Shown here: piece by piece, positions 45,516 to 57,030 of the stretch
Position numbering within the stretch: the stretch's first letter is position 1
Layout of the letters: each line of letters starts with the position of its first letter
From: Acanthamoeba castellanii str. Neff
Lineage: Eukaryota > Discosea > Longamoebia > Acanthamoebidae
NCBI RefSeq assembly: GCF_000313135.1
Contig: NW_004457643.1
Span: 190,709-254,708 of the forward strand
DNA length: 64,000 bases
Direction of reading: 5' to 3'
Made by a program: the position numbers and the translations under genes
The notes under the pieces: model-generated
Database searches by the model: none
What the model was told of the DNA's origin: nothing
Seen by the model: only the letters and a program-made list of their open reading frames with translations

Positions 45516-48500
45516 ATGGTCAGACATAAGACGAGGCCCGTGCGCAGCTTGACGCCGGACGAAACTTGCAGCATCCCGACGAAGCAGGAAGATGCTCATC
45601 TAGAAGCAGAGGCTGAGGTTCGAGGTGGCGGTGGCAAGGCGTCTCCCTCGCTCTCCTTCTGGGCCGTGGACTGGGCTGCGGGCAGCGACGAAGCGGCGCC
45701 GCCGCAGCAGCAACCTCAGGGCAAGACGAGCAAATCAAACGGAATCGATCGAGCAGCCCTTACTTCATCCAAGGATGGCTCCGCTCAATCCTCGCTTGCA
45801 GCTTTCGCACCTTCTTCCTCTCCCTCTTCGTCGCTGGCAGCTTCTATGCCTCTGTCGATGATTATGTCAATGTCCAAGCAGGGCAGCAAGTCCTCCCTTC
45901 TGCTCGACGAATCCGACGACGAAAGCGAAGAGGAGGCCTACAGCCATCCGTTGTCTTCAGTGCAAGGGATGCCTGCCTTCTCCGACTTGCAAGGTACCAG
46001 CCCACACCTTCAGCGCGCACCTTCATCTCACTCCTCCGGCTACTACGCGATTTCCTAAAATCGTGCATCTTCAATTTATAGATGCACGATTTCAGTTCTC
46101 CCGCATTTGTTTTTGTAGGATGCATCGTTTATCGCTCAACCGAACCCATTTTCAGCGGGTGCAGCATCAATATGGCCTGCACGCTGCATCAAGCAGTGAG
46201 CCGTTTCTCTCTGTTCCTGTCTTCTCTTGGTTGGTTCGCCTGAAAGTCCGGCCCTAATAATATTATACTTCCTGTGGAATCCGCGGCACGCAGTCACGAT
46301 TGCCAAGGCCATCGTGAAGCAGTCCGGCCGAAGAGACGGTGCCGCGAATGTTGAGGACATCCTGGACTATGTCACGAAGGTAACGGGATCCAACGTTATT
46401 CCGCCTTGGGCCATGCTAAGCATCTGTTCCTGCTTACCCTGTCGCAGAAATGGAAGAACCTCCGACGAAAGGACGGATCGCAGTACTCCTCGGCCAGCAC
46501 TTACATTCGGTACGCTTGCGCCTCGTCCTCCCCTGAGCGCGAGTGCAAGAAGGCTTACTAGTGTCAATCCTACAGGCGAGCAGTCCAAGCTAATCTGCGA
46601 AGCACGGCCAACGGCATTGCTCTCTTCAAGGTGCGAACGTCGCGCTTTGATCGAAAGAGAGGGAGCAACTGACAACGTTGCATTTGTGAATCCAGATGGA
46701 CTCCCGACGGGATGGAGTCTATTGGTCGGTGTGTCAGACAGTCGAAGAGGCTAAGTCGCCAGTACGTTATACCCGAGCCACAGTCCTGCTCGGTCGTTTG
46801 CTGACCGATTCCCTATTAGGCCGTTTCGGGTGAGGTGGGGCTGGCAAGGCCGTTGATGCCGTCTGCCGTCGGTTACCACAGTTCCGACATCGGCCTCGGA
46901 GATGACGAGTTCTGGACCCAAATGAAGGAGGAGCCCACTTCACCGTCGGCCTCGAGCACCTCTCCTCCATCACCCCAGGCCGAGCTCACGAAGGAGGAAA
47001 CACAGTTCTACGAGGCCGCCAAAGTGCGAATGACTGCGCTGCAACGTATGCAAAGTTCCACCTCTGCCCCACTTTCCCTCCGCCTTGGAGTTGCTGACAC
47101 CGGTGCCTCCCCGCAATACCGTAGGGACCGTGTCGGAGTGCATCATGCAATCCGGTGGTTCGTGCCACTTTGAATTCATCCTCGACACTGTACAAAAGGT
47201 AGCACGACTCTGCTCTGGTGGTGCGATTGCGTGTGTGCCTCACCTCAACTTTTTCCGGTGGCTTCCATGTGCAGAAATGGGCCGATATCAAGAACGAAGA
47301 CGGTAAGTACATCGCTTCATGCAGCTTTTTTTGATTTTGTTTTAAATCACACTCACTCCTTCGTCATCATGCGCAGCGCTCCCACGGATTGCCAACCTGA
47401 AGAAGCTCGTGGGCGCGTGCGTCGCTCGAGATCGCGGAGAGGACTCGAAGGCTCTCTTCATGGTTCGTTGTCGCCCTTGTGCATCAGTTGTGCTCAGCAA
47501 GCAAACACCTGCCGTATTCGCACTTGGATCGCGCCGACTAACTCCAGTGGTGTTTGCAGAGGGACCACAATGCCGAGTCCAGCGGCTACTGGAAGCTGGG
47601 CCTCTCCAACCCCTACGTCAAGACGTCTGGTCTGACCTTGGATACCAAAGAAAAGGTACACTCATTGCGGTTTTACGAACAAGTGTGCTGCGGCTCGTGA
47701 AGACGGCTACATGTATGTACATTCGCTCACCCACCGTTGTGTGCCGCAAATGCCGTAGGGTATTCCCTCGACGGTCCCCTCCATGCAAGGAAGTGGGACT
47801 GCGGACCAGGGCAGCAGCGGTAGCGGCAGCGGCAGCAGACGCAATGTCCCACTCACTCACCTGCAGGGTACGTGCTGTCGTGCGCGCATCAGTTGGGAGG
47901 CATGTTCAGTGCACCTTAACTTCTCGTCCTTGCAGAGTTGATCATTGATGCGATCGCCGCGAACGGAGAAGCCGCCGATTTGGAATCGATCTACGCCTAC
48001 ATCAAGGAGGTAACTACGGCTCTCGTTAACCGTTTTGCGTGTGAGCGCCCCGTGATGATGGTTGAGCAGAATGAGCTCACTCCTTGCGTGAAGAGGTGGC
48101 AGGGCTTGACGCGTCGCGATGGCACGCCCTATGCCGCGGATATCCGTAGGGCGGTGCAGTCCAGCCTCTTCAACAACTCTTCCCAGTCGCCAATCTTCGT
48201 CAAGCTCCCCGAGACTGATCAGAACACGTGGGGCCTGGCCGCACGCGGGGTACGCCTCCACAACACCGCATTCGTCGACAACAAACTAACTTCTGGTACG
48301 TTCGTTGAACAGAAAGCGCTGCTGCGTGAGCGACAGCAAAAGATGCGGATGGCTGAACAGGATCAGCTCATCGAAGATGATGAAGATGACGATGAAGACG
48401 ACGACGACCCCCGCACGCCGTCGTTTGGGCAGGCGAATGGCAACGGCAGCGGTGGCCACGGTCTCGGAAGTCCCAACGGCAATTCGGGCGGCGCAGCCTC

Positions 48501-50093
48501 GGACAGACCCAAGAAGAAGAGAAAGAAGAAGAACCAGTTCTCTGGCATTCAGCAGATGATTGCCGAGGTCATGGAGCGGAACGGCGGATCCGCACCGTTC
48601 GAGACCATCCTTGGCGAGTGTCAGAAGGTCCATCGATCCTCTTCGGCTTGCCTACCAAGCGGTGTGCTGACGAGCTTCAATTCTCTCTCCATGGGTGCGT
48701 GTTGTGATGATGGCAACACAGCGTTGGCGCACGCTACGGAAGAGGGACGGCGCGCCCTACAATGCTGACCCCAAGCGTTCGATCAACGCCTCGCTCACTA
48801 AGACCCCTGCCTACGGCCAAGTCTTTGAGCGCGATCCCCACATCGAGGGCTTCTGGCGTCTCACCCCTGGTACCCCCCCCTCTTCCCCCGCTCATTGCGC
48901 CCCTTCGTGAGAGCGCTAGGCGCCACGACGTGGTGAACTGACCGTCGATGCCGCCGCCAACGCTACGCAGCTGCCCAGAAAGTGTGGGACCAATTGAAGA
49001 CAGGATCCGTCGAGCCGGCCCAGGCCGCGGTCGCCCCGCGCGTAATGATGATGCCACGGATGAACCTCGGCGCGCTGACCGGCACGAGCGTGTCGCCCGT
49101 TTCTGCGGAGATGCACGCGGGATCGCGGCACGACGACGATGACGGCGATGGCGACTACCTCGTCGGCAACGGCAATGGCAATAGCAGGCGGCTTGAGGAG
49201 CGCCGGGAGCTGGAGCGCGAGCGGAGAGAGAGGCGGCGGCTGCGCGAGAGCAGCGAAGGAGGTCTGGGGAGCAGCCCCCAGGCCGGCGGGAAGGACTCGT
49301 CGTCAGGCTTCCTGGCCGCATCGACGTCGACCAGTCCCACCGACGGGCTGGCGGCGTTTGCGCACCAGGCCATCGGCGACGGCTCCTTCACGCATTTCCC
49401 GCGCGCACTGATACGGGAAGACGGCTCCATGGCGATGGTCGACGAGGACGAGATGGAGGACGACGCCATCGACGGCCGGCGAACGAAGAAGCGAACCCGG
49501 CGCGACGAGGGCGAGCGAGACGAACTCGAGGGCGACGAGGACGAGCTCGAATACGGCGAAGGGCTCGGCGAAGCGCCCAAGCTCGCCTCCATGCAAGCCA
49601 TGGTCATTCGAGCGATCCGCAAGAACGGAGGCAGCAGTTCCTTCAAGACCATCTACGACGCGCTATGTGAGGTACCGGGCATTTCTCTCCTCAACCACAG
49701 AATTATGCGGGGCAGCCAATTAATTGCTCACGCACCGGTGCACCAACAGAAAGTGGAGAAGGACAAGGGTCTGATGTCGGCTGTCAACTGGGCGCGCGTG
49801 CATCGTTCCAACTTCCCTGGCGACAACAACAGCGAAGAAGAAGATGACCAGAACGCCGTCAAGGTGTTTGCCCGCAACGAGCAGGGCAACTGGTCGGTGC
49901 CAGACCTCAAGGTTGGTCATCCATCTCTTGCGCTCTTTAGGCCTTCATGCGGAACCACAAGCTCATGCTAATGTTCTTCCTCTTCTTCTTTGTAATGCGG
50001 CAGTTGTGCGATTGGGTGATGAAGCACAAGAGGAAGCGAATCAAGGTAGACAAGTTTGTTCCCAAGAAGAAGAACTCCCGAATCGATGAATGA
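45516..50093 (+). CDS. nuclear protein with five tandem forkhead-like winged-helix repeats
   Basis: The N-terminus is low-complexity, Ser-rich and acidic (LLLDESDDESEEEAYSHPLS). Five related domains follow. Starts: AIVKQSGRRDGAANVEDILD (46305), VSECIMQSGGSCHFEFILDT (47130), LIIDAIAANGEAADLESIYA (47940), QMIAEVMERNGGSAPFETIL (48555), AMVIRAIRKNGGSSSFKTIY (49600). Each has a second exon: KWKNLRRKDGSQYSS, KWADIKNEDG, RWQGLTRRDGTPYAADIRRA, RWRTLRKRDGAPYNADPKRS and KVEKDKGLMSAVNWARVHRS. Each ends in an F-x-x...W segment such as IFVKLPETDQNTWGLAA. The pattern IR-x-x-L...F-x-K...W-x-L resembles the forkhead fold. A phase-0 intron lies at the same place in all five. Basic linkers (KKKRKKKN, GRRTKKRTRRDEG) look like nuclear signals. 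It ends VPKKKNSRIDE at 50091-50093. Confidence 0.75.
46058..46092. repeat. 13-bp perfect inverted repeat (hairpin) in an intron
   Basis: The arm AAATCGTGCATCT (46058-46070) and its exact complement AGATGCACGATTT (46080-46092) are separated by 9 nt. It lies in the first coding intron of the winged-helix gene, just upstream of its acceptor. Confidence 0.85.
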
Positions 50094-50323
50094 ATGAACT
50101 CGTTCTACACGCACCACCACGGCTGGGTCACGGACGTACCACCCAACCCACGCCCGTGCTCTTCTACCACCACCACCACCAAGGCCTTGGTGGTAGAACA
50201 GCTCATGCCATCAGTACACTAATAAAAAACGACAACAACAACGTGAAAGAAAGTGCGCTCTTGGGTGTATGGGAGGGTTGCGCGATGATGATTTATCAAA
50301 ACAGCAAACTTGCTTTGAAGGGC
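50094..50323. other. convergent spacer
   Basis: 230 bp between converging stops. It holds CCACCACCACCACCAAGGCC and its partial complement CCTTGGTGGTAG, a possible stem near 50165-50195. No gene. Confidence 0.4.
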
Positions 50324-52551
50324 TCAGAGCGGGTTGGACTTCTTGTCGTCTTTCTTGAGGTCGTCCAGGAAGGGGTCGCTGGCTCCAGTTCGTCCCACGA
50401 GGTCCATCATCCATTTGTTGGGGCCGTCGTTCCACCCCTCGGCCGCCATCGTTCGGTTGACCTTGCGCATCTTGTCCGTCAGGTTTTCTGTTGTGGTAAA
50501 GGTTGGTGAAGCGTAAGTTCTCGTCTTGACATCACACACATCACGCACCGCGCACGAGCTCTCTATTGCCGTACGTTCTCTCAGTTTCTCCTTTTCTTGT
50601 CGCTGCTCTGCATCTTCTCCACCCAAGCCCCACACGACGAGGTCTTCGATCTCGAAATCGAAACCGTCCATCAGCGGGCTGTTTACGAAGCGCGCATGCA
50701 GGCGAGTGAGCATGTGAAGAGTCGGAAACGAAGGGAAAGAGTCAGAGTTGGCAGGGGCGTGTGCAGCAGTGCTGTACCCTTTGCGATAGGTGACGTCCAC
50801 CGACCTGGTGCTTCCCACCTCGAAGTCCTTGTCGATCCACAACCGGAAGCTTCCGAGATCGCCACCAAAGCCGATGCCTTTGTTGTCGTTATAACGCCCC
50901 AGTCAGTCGCACATATGGGACAAACATGCAAACGACAAGGCTTGAGGCGAGACGATTGCGATATATATATATATATATACCGATGGGAAGCTCGGAGAAT
51001 GTCTTCTTGGTGTTGAGGTAGACGTAGTTGGTAGCCTTGCCCGTCGTCCTGTACACGTTGATGCGCGGGTAGAGCGAGAAGAGGAAGGACCGGGCATCCC
51101 CGTAGTAGGAGGTCGTGTCCTGCCAGCCTGTGCACACGACACACATGACACACGCAGGTGACACCAGCGTGAGGCCTACCCTACGCGCAAAGCGATCAGA
51201 TAGGAATGGGTGCGCACCCGAGACGTTGTAGACGCCAAAGACCTCCTTGGCCTTGGTGCGAATGAGGAGGAGCGTGGTGCCGTGGTAGCCGAACAAGGCC
51301 GCGCAGAAGCGATTGAAGCTGTTGCCATGCGAAAGCGCTACAAAACAGGCCAACGATTTGTGAGCCACCCAACATGTTGAGCACGAACGAAGAAGAAGAA
51401 GGTGGTGGTGGTGGTGATGATGGGCGCGGCGTACTGGAGTAGAGGACACGCCAGGGCACGGCCCGGTCCTGCGCGTTGACCATGGCGGAGAGAACCCAGA
51501 GGCGCGACTGGTCGAGGATGAGCTGCTTCCGGTTCATGACGTGGTCGATCTCGGGCAGGCGGAACGGCACCTGCGCGCCGCCACCAACAACGGGCGCCGC
51601 CGCTCCGCCGCCGGTGCTGGTCAGGTGCTGCGACGTGGCGGGCTGGCCGGCGAACTGGAACTCGAGGAGGCGCCGTCGCACGAGCACCTCGACCGTGCTC
51701 TTGAAGAGGTGGGTGACGGTGTCGGAGGCCCAGGCGACGAAGGTGTCGATGGACACGGTGCGGCTGCCACCGCCGCCGCCCTCGCGCTCGTTGTAGAGCA
51801 GGAGGCCCTCGAGCGTTGGGTTGATGGCCTTCTTCTCCCACACGTGCAGGTCCTCGCCGGTCACCTCGAGCGTGCCTCGCAGCTTCTTCTTCTCCTCCTT
51901 CTTTTTCTTCTGTTGCTCTTCTTCTCCCTCTCCGCCTTCGGCTTGGCCATCTTCATCTTCATCTTTCTCCTTCTGCTTCTCGTCTGTGTCGTTTTGGTTC
52001 TCTTCTCCTTCTTCGGTGTCGTGCCGGCCGTAGAGCAGCTTGGCGAGGAAGGTGCAGTCGCAGAGCATGGCCTTGATCTGCTCCTTGCGTTCGGTTTCCT
52101 CCACCACGACGGCACCGGTCGACGAAGTCGGCGCTACGTTGCTGTCATCTTCGTACATGGCAAAGAGGAATCGCAACTGCTGTGAGATGCCGCCCCTGCA
52201 GCACTTCTCTACACCGACGATGAACTGATGTTCCGTCAGCACCGTCGACGATACGACGGCAGCCTTCTCCTGGTGGTGATGCGAGAGGTGAGGAAGATGA
52301 GAGTGATGTGCTGGAGGTGGGTGCGCTCCGCCCTCCTCGTTGCCGGCCTTGATGAAGGCCTGGAAGAGCTTCTCGCCGAATGGAAGCAGGATGGGAGGGA
52401 GCTCGAGGTGCTGAATGAAGATGTGCCTGTCGAGGGCAGCATGCTGCTTCTTGAGGTGGACGTAGAGGGCACGAAGGTGGTTCAGTTCGTGCTGTGGAAA
52501 GCTGTACACGGGCTCGGAGTGGCGATGATGTTTGCTCGTTTGACCTCCCAT
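50324..52551 (-). CDS. TLDc-domain protein, MEAK7-like, probably N-myristoylated
   Basis: Starts MGGQTSKHHRHSEP, a good N-myristoylation signal (Gly2, Ser/Thr at 5-6). An EF-hand-like helical N-region follows (LTEHQFIVGVEKCCRGGISQ, QLRFLFAMYEDDSN), interrupted by a long Glu/Lys-rich insert (about 51870-52010). TLDc domain: IDHVMNRKQLILDQSRLWVL, AVPWRVLYSS, LSHGNSFNRFCAALFGYHGT, LLLIRTKAKEVFGVYNVSG, YGDARSFLFSLYPRINVYRT, NYVYLNTKKTFSELPIG, GFGGDLGSFRLWIDKDFEVG, LMDGFDFEIEDLVVWGLG. The order matches human MEAK7 (TLDC1), a lysosomal mTOR-associated protein. The C-terminus continues with a helical extension, MRKVNRTMAAEGWNDGPNKW, to KKSNPL at 50324. One intron contains (TA)n. Confidence 0.82.
50959..50980. 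repeat. (TA)n microsatellite in TLDc-gene intron
   Basis: About ten AT units between GCG and ACCG, inside the intron following the FSELPIG exon. Confidence 0.85.
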
Positions 52552-52931
52552 TTTGCGGGAGATGGAAGTGGATCGACTGAGCAACGCTCTGTGCCGTCAA
52601 TTAGTGTGCTCGAAGGGTGCTCTACCGCGTTCGTGCAAGTGTCTTTCGGGCCTTTGGTGCAAGCCCTTGCCAACTATGCGGCACGCGATCTTTGTTGGTG
52701 AAGGTGGCCCCCACTTCCTCCTCTGCTGTTTCGATGCGAACTCACATAAAAGCAAAGGAAATCCCTTTTCCCGCCAGTGACCGCTCAGCGAATTGATGGA
52801 GGAGGTGATTGACGATTCATTGTACAAAGAGTGGTGTGGATGGCTTACAGCGTGATTGGGATGGTGCCAAGCGATGCGCGAAAATGCGATGTTTGATGGT
52901 GATGGTGGCACATGTGTAAATGCGGCCGATC
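52552..52931. other. spacer upstream of TLDc gene
   Basis: 380 bp between two minus-strand genes. Nothing I can identify; it includes the TLDc promoter. Confidence 0.35.
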
Positions 52932-53465
52932 TTACCACTTCTTGAAGCCCTTGCCGATTTTCTTGCCGCCCTTCTTGAAGCCCTTGCCAATCTTCTTGCC
53001 GCCCTTCTTGAAGCCCTTCATGACGCCGCGATCGCCATCCGCTCCGTACTCGCCCTCACCGCCGCACGCCACCTCGTGAGGCTGATACGATCCGCCGAAG
53101 CCAGGGCCACCCATGGCCGGGGGCGGGGCACCGGGGTAGCCACCACCGTAGCCTCCTCCATCTCCTCGCACGTCGTACGCGGGCGCACCGCCGTAGCCCA
53201 TCGCGGGGGGCGGGGCACCAGGGTAGCCGCCACCATTCATCTGATTGTAGCCTCCATCCATCATCGGTGGAGGCATCCCGTAGGCCTGCTGCTGAGGCGG
53301 ATAGCCAGGCGCAGGGCCGCCGGGGTAGCCACCGTAGGCCGGCTGCTGGGGCGGGTACCCGCCAGATGCGTAGGGATCGTGGGGCGGGTAGCCCCCGCCG
53401 GGAGGGGCGGCCATCACGGGGTAGCCGGACCCGTACGGGTCGTATGTGGGATAGGGACCAGACAT
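52932..53465 (-). CDS. Gly/Pro/Tyr-rich protein with repeated cationic tail
   Basis: Single exon of 177 codons, starting MSGPYPTYDPYGSGYPVMAA. The bulk is GGYP, PPQQ and GYPGAPPPAMG repeats, as in annexin VII-type or scramblase-type Pro-rich N-termini or calcium-binding PYGG proteins, but no folded domain follows. The C-terminus is two exact copies of GKKIGKGFKKG-type units (VMKGFKKGGKKIGKGFKKGG then KKIGKGFKKW). The tail is strongly basic and amphipathic, so membrane or nucleic-acid binding is possible (inference). The upstream in-frame ATG at 53543 is less likely because the MSGPYP start follows the usual pattern. Function unknown. Confidence 0.75.
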   Translation of the reverse strand: MSGPYPTYDPYGSGYPVMAAPPGGGYPPHDPYASGGYPPQQPAYGGYPGGPAPGYPPQQQAYGMPPPMMDGGYNQMNGGGYPGAPPPAMGYGGAPAYDVRGDGGGYGGGYPGAPPPAMGGPGFGGSYQPHEVACGGEGEYGADGDRGVMKGFKKGGKKIGKGFKKGGKKIGKGFKKW

Positions 53466-53823
53466 GATCTTCTTGTGTTGTGGTGTTGTAGTAGGTGTGT
53501 GAGGGTGGCGTAGCGAGTTGGTCGAGCAGGAGGTTGGGACCAAGTAATAGAACTATGATCGATACACGCCGTTCTCTGTCCTTCTTGTTCGTTCGCGTAG
53601 TGGTGCGCGAGTGGTCGCCGGAAAGCAGCCCACGGTCAGTTGCCTTTTCAAAATTCCTGAACACCAGCATACCGGCAAGCTGTATCAAGATCGGTATTTG
53701 AGGCACGCACCCGGCTCCTTCGCTGAACCCGACACCGAGAAACACTCTCCTTCCGCTGACGTCAGCAGGAAGCGAAAACATTTAATTCGAACAAGCGTAA
53801 TACCGCGAGAGCCCCACGAGGGG
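53466..53823. other. divergent spacer
   Basis: 358 bp between the GYP-rich gene and the PH-IPK gene. The frame of the latter is open back to about 53611, but the upstream sequence does not look conserved, so ATG 53824 is preferred. Confidence 0.4.
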
Positions 53824-56800
53824 ATGGAGCGGGGTGAGTGGAAGGAACTGGCGGATATCGTGCCACAGGGGGACGGAGCGCTGGTCGTGTCGCTCGCCTC
53901 CTCGCCCTCGGCCAGGGCCTCTGCCATCACCAACCAGGAGCTGCGCACGCAGTGGGAAACCACCTTCAAGCGCAACACCAAGCGCTGGACCGCGCAGCAG
54001 CAGCAGCGGGACGCACACTCCACTGCAAGCCTGCGCAGCAGCCGTAGCGAAGGGGTAGCCCTGAGCCCCACCGCCAGCAGACGCGAAATAGCACGCAAAA
54101 AGAACGAAAGCGAAGACAAACGCGAAGAAAGCGACAAAGAGGAGGTGGTGCGGAAGTGGGTGCCGTCCGCCTGCACGGGCGCAGAGCTCAGGCGGCGCCT
54201 GACCATCGAGGAGACCATCCAACTGCTCAGCGAGGAGGTGAACCGGTGCGTGCTCAAGTCCCAGGCCCAACTGCAGCACCGCGGTGGCCGCAGCCTCGTT
54301 GCCTCCGCCGGCGATCCGTCGTTTCTGCCGACATCACCGGCCTCTTCCTCTTCGCTGCAGCTCCTCAACTCGGGCGAATCACACTTTCATACCACCACCA
54401 CCGCCGCCATGGACAAGCCGCACCAGCCGCTGCAACTCCGACCACTGCGGTCGCCCAAGGAAGTGCTGGCGGGCCTGGGCCGGAGCAGTGGCGGGAGCGC
54501 GAAGAAGGCCAAGGCGGCCGGCCGGAAGGGGAGGGCAGTGAAGACGGCCGGCACCGACGAGGACAGCTGTGGGGGCGACTTAGGAGGGTGGGACCCGCTG
54601 TCGACGACGTCGCCGCCGCCGCCGCCACCAGCGGGGAGCGAGGACGAAGCCAAGGTGGCGGTGGTGGGCAGCAACAGCCGCGCGACGGTGGTGATGCTGC
54701 GGGGCGAGGTCCCCGAGCCCGACGTGTACTACTTCGCCAAGCGCAACGTGCGGGAGGGGTGGCTCGTCAAGCAAGGTACCTCCTCCTCCTCCTTTTTTTT
54801 GACCGTGACGGCTTCCAACGGCTTCCTCATTATTATTCCGTCTACGAAACTCAACAAACTCTTCTTCTTCATCTTCTCTCTTCTCTTTTATTGTTGGCGC
54901 GTTTGTGGTGGGTGGCTGCAGGAGGGAGAGTGCAGTCGTGGAAGAAGCGGTGCGTACGGTGACACGGCCACACGGCTCACATGTGCGGCCCTAATTGACG
55001 GACATGGTTGTTTGATCGTCCCGTGCAGCTACTTCATCCTTCGACCGACGAACGGCGAGGAGGAACCCGGCATGCTCTACTACTTCGAGCGGCTGCCATT
55101 CAAGAACGCAAACGTGCCCTTCTCCTCTTCGCCTCTCCTTTTTTTGTCCTGGTGATCGCGCGCCTCATCAGCCTTACGGCGTGTGTGCCGTGTGCCGTGT
55201 GTGCGGTGTGTGTGTGTGTGTGTGTGTCGTGTGCTTTTGTGGGTTTTGGTGTCTATCTCTAGACCCCGGCCAAGGGTGCGCTGTTAATGCGAGAGGTGAC
55301 CTCGGTGGACGAGAACGATCTGCCGGGCAAGCCGTTCTCCTTCGCCCTGTGCACCCTTGCGCGCAAGTTCTGGTTCCAGGTGCGTGACATGAAAGCCAGC
55401 ACCTCCCACACTCCCACCCGGCCCACACATGTGCACCTTTTCCGCTCTGGTCCAGACACTCACTCACTCGAGTGTGGGCCTGCAGGCGGCCAGCGTGGAG
55501 GAAAAGGTCGCGTGGACGCAGGCCTTCTCCGCGTTCGTGCTCGAGAACCTCTCGACGAGCCTCGAGAAGGTCGAACTCACTTCCGACCGCAGAACTCAAG
55601 GTCTGTTGTGCAACGCGCGTGGCGTGTGTGCGCACACAGTCATCAATGGTGGTGGCGATGATGATGATGGTGATGATGACTGAGAATGATGTGTTTGCGG
55701 TGCGCGCAGACAAGCTGTACGTGAGCCACGACGATCGGCCGTCGGTGCTCAAACCGCTGGTGGACCGAGAGGAGGCGATCTACTATCGCCTGGACCGAGC
55801 GCGCGAGGAAGTGGCCTCGTTTCCCGTTCGCCTCTTCTGTTTTTCATCCGGCGTCACACTCATCGAAGGGAAAGGTACGCGTGTGTCGTGTCGTATCGTG
55901 TGGCGTGTGTCGTGTGGCGTGTGGCGTGTGTCGTGTGTTCATTTATGTGATGCGTTTGATTTGGTCTGGGTGATGATCAACCCACAGAGTACCTTTGCCT
56001 GGAGGACCCGCTGCACCACATGAAGCGACCAAGCGTGTGCAGGCTCCGATTAGGCGCCAAGTCCAGAGGTTTGGCCCTGCCCCCCCTTTCGCTTTTTTCG
56101 CTTTATTATTCTCTTTTGTAGACACTCACCACTGATTGATCGTTCATCGCCTCCACCAGGTGAAGCCGGTCAGGACGCCTCTCTCGGCTTCAAGTTCGAG
56201 CAGATCCAGGTCTATCACCGCGCCACCGATCAGTACGTCAAAAAGAGCTTTCCGCGCAAGGTCCGCACTCATCCATTGCTCAGCACGCACGCACTGTGTT
56301 GACTCGATCGTACAATCGCACGCGCACGCGCGCTCGCACCACACAGAGCGGCAACAAGAAGGCGGAAAAGGCGACGAAGGAGCTGCTCCGGTTTCTGTAT
56401 GACGGGGAGCGCATCCACTACGCGGTGGTGGACGTGCTGTTGGCCAGGCTGGCCGAACTCATCCTCTGGCTGGAGAGGGACGCCCGGGGCGGATTCCTCC
56501 CGTTCCTCCTGCTGAAGCCCACTCTGCTCCTCGCCTACGACACGGCCGAGCCCGATGACGGCGAAGCCATTCAGCTCAAGGTGCATGAATCCTCCGCGCG
56601 CGCACACGACACACGACACACACATACACATACACACACACAAGACACTCACGCCAAGCACGACAGATCATGGATTTCGAGCACTGCAAGCCCAAGCCGG
56701 CGGGTCAAGAGGTCCATTCGCTCTCCTTTCTTAACGGTACACCCTTGATGAACCTTCTTTGTTTATACACGGCGCCTTAGCCGAGAACAAATCGCTCCTC

Positions 56801-56910
56801 AACCCACTCCACCGCTAAACCTTGTGGGCACAGGGGTGCGGCGACTGTGCAAGCTGCTTGATCGGATCTACTACGAAAAGTCCCTCGCAGACAAGGTGGC
56901 CAGGAAGTGA
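53824..56910 (+). CDS. PH domain fused to a degenerate inositol polyphosphate kinase (IPK) domain
   Basis: About eleven exons. The N-terminal 300 residues are basic and low-complexity (MERGEWKELADIVPQGDGAL start). PH domain: VREGWLVKQGGRVQSWKKRY, FILRPTNGEEEPGMLYYFER, TPAKGALLMREVTSVDENDL, FALCTLARKFWFQAASVEEK, VAWTQAFSAFV. The IPK fold follows: YLCLEDPLHHMKRPSVCRLR, LGAKSRGEAGQDASLGFKFE, QIQVYHRATDQYVKKSFPRK, KATKELLRFLYDGERIHYAV, LARLAELILWLERD, FLPFLLLKPTLLLAYDTAEP, KIMDFEHCKP, LNGVRRLCKLLDRIYYEKSL, stop 56908-56910. The kinase signature P-x3-D-x-K-x-G reads P-SVC-R-L-R-L-G, so Asp and Lys are both Arg; the later IDFAH motif keeps Asp (MDFEH). It may be a lipid-tethered pseudokinase or an atypical kinase. 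Confidence 0.75.
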
Positions 56911-57030
56911 GGGCTGCAAGAACTGTGTGGCCCAATGCACATTATTATTCATCACGTCAGGCCAAGCCCCAACATCTCCACTCTGCTCAGGCAACTGCTT
57001 GTCCACCAATTCAGAGTGGTGGGCAGCTCC

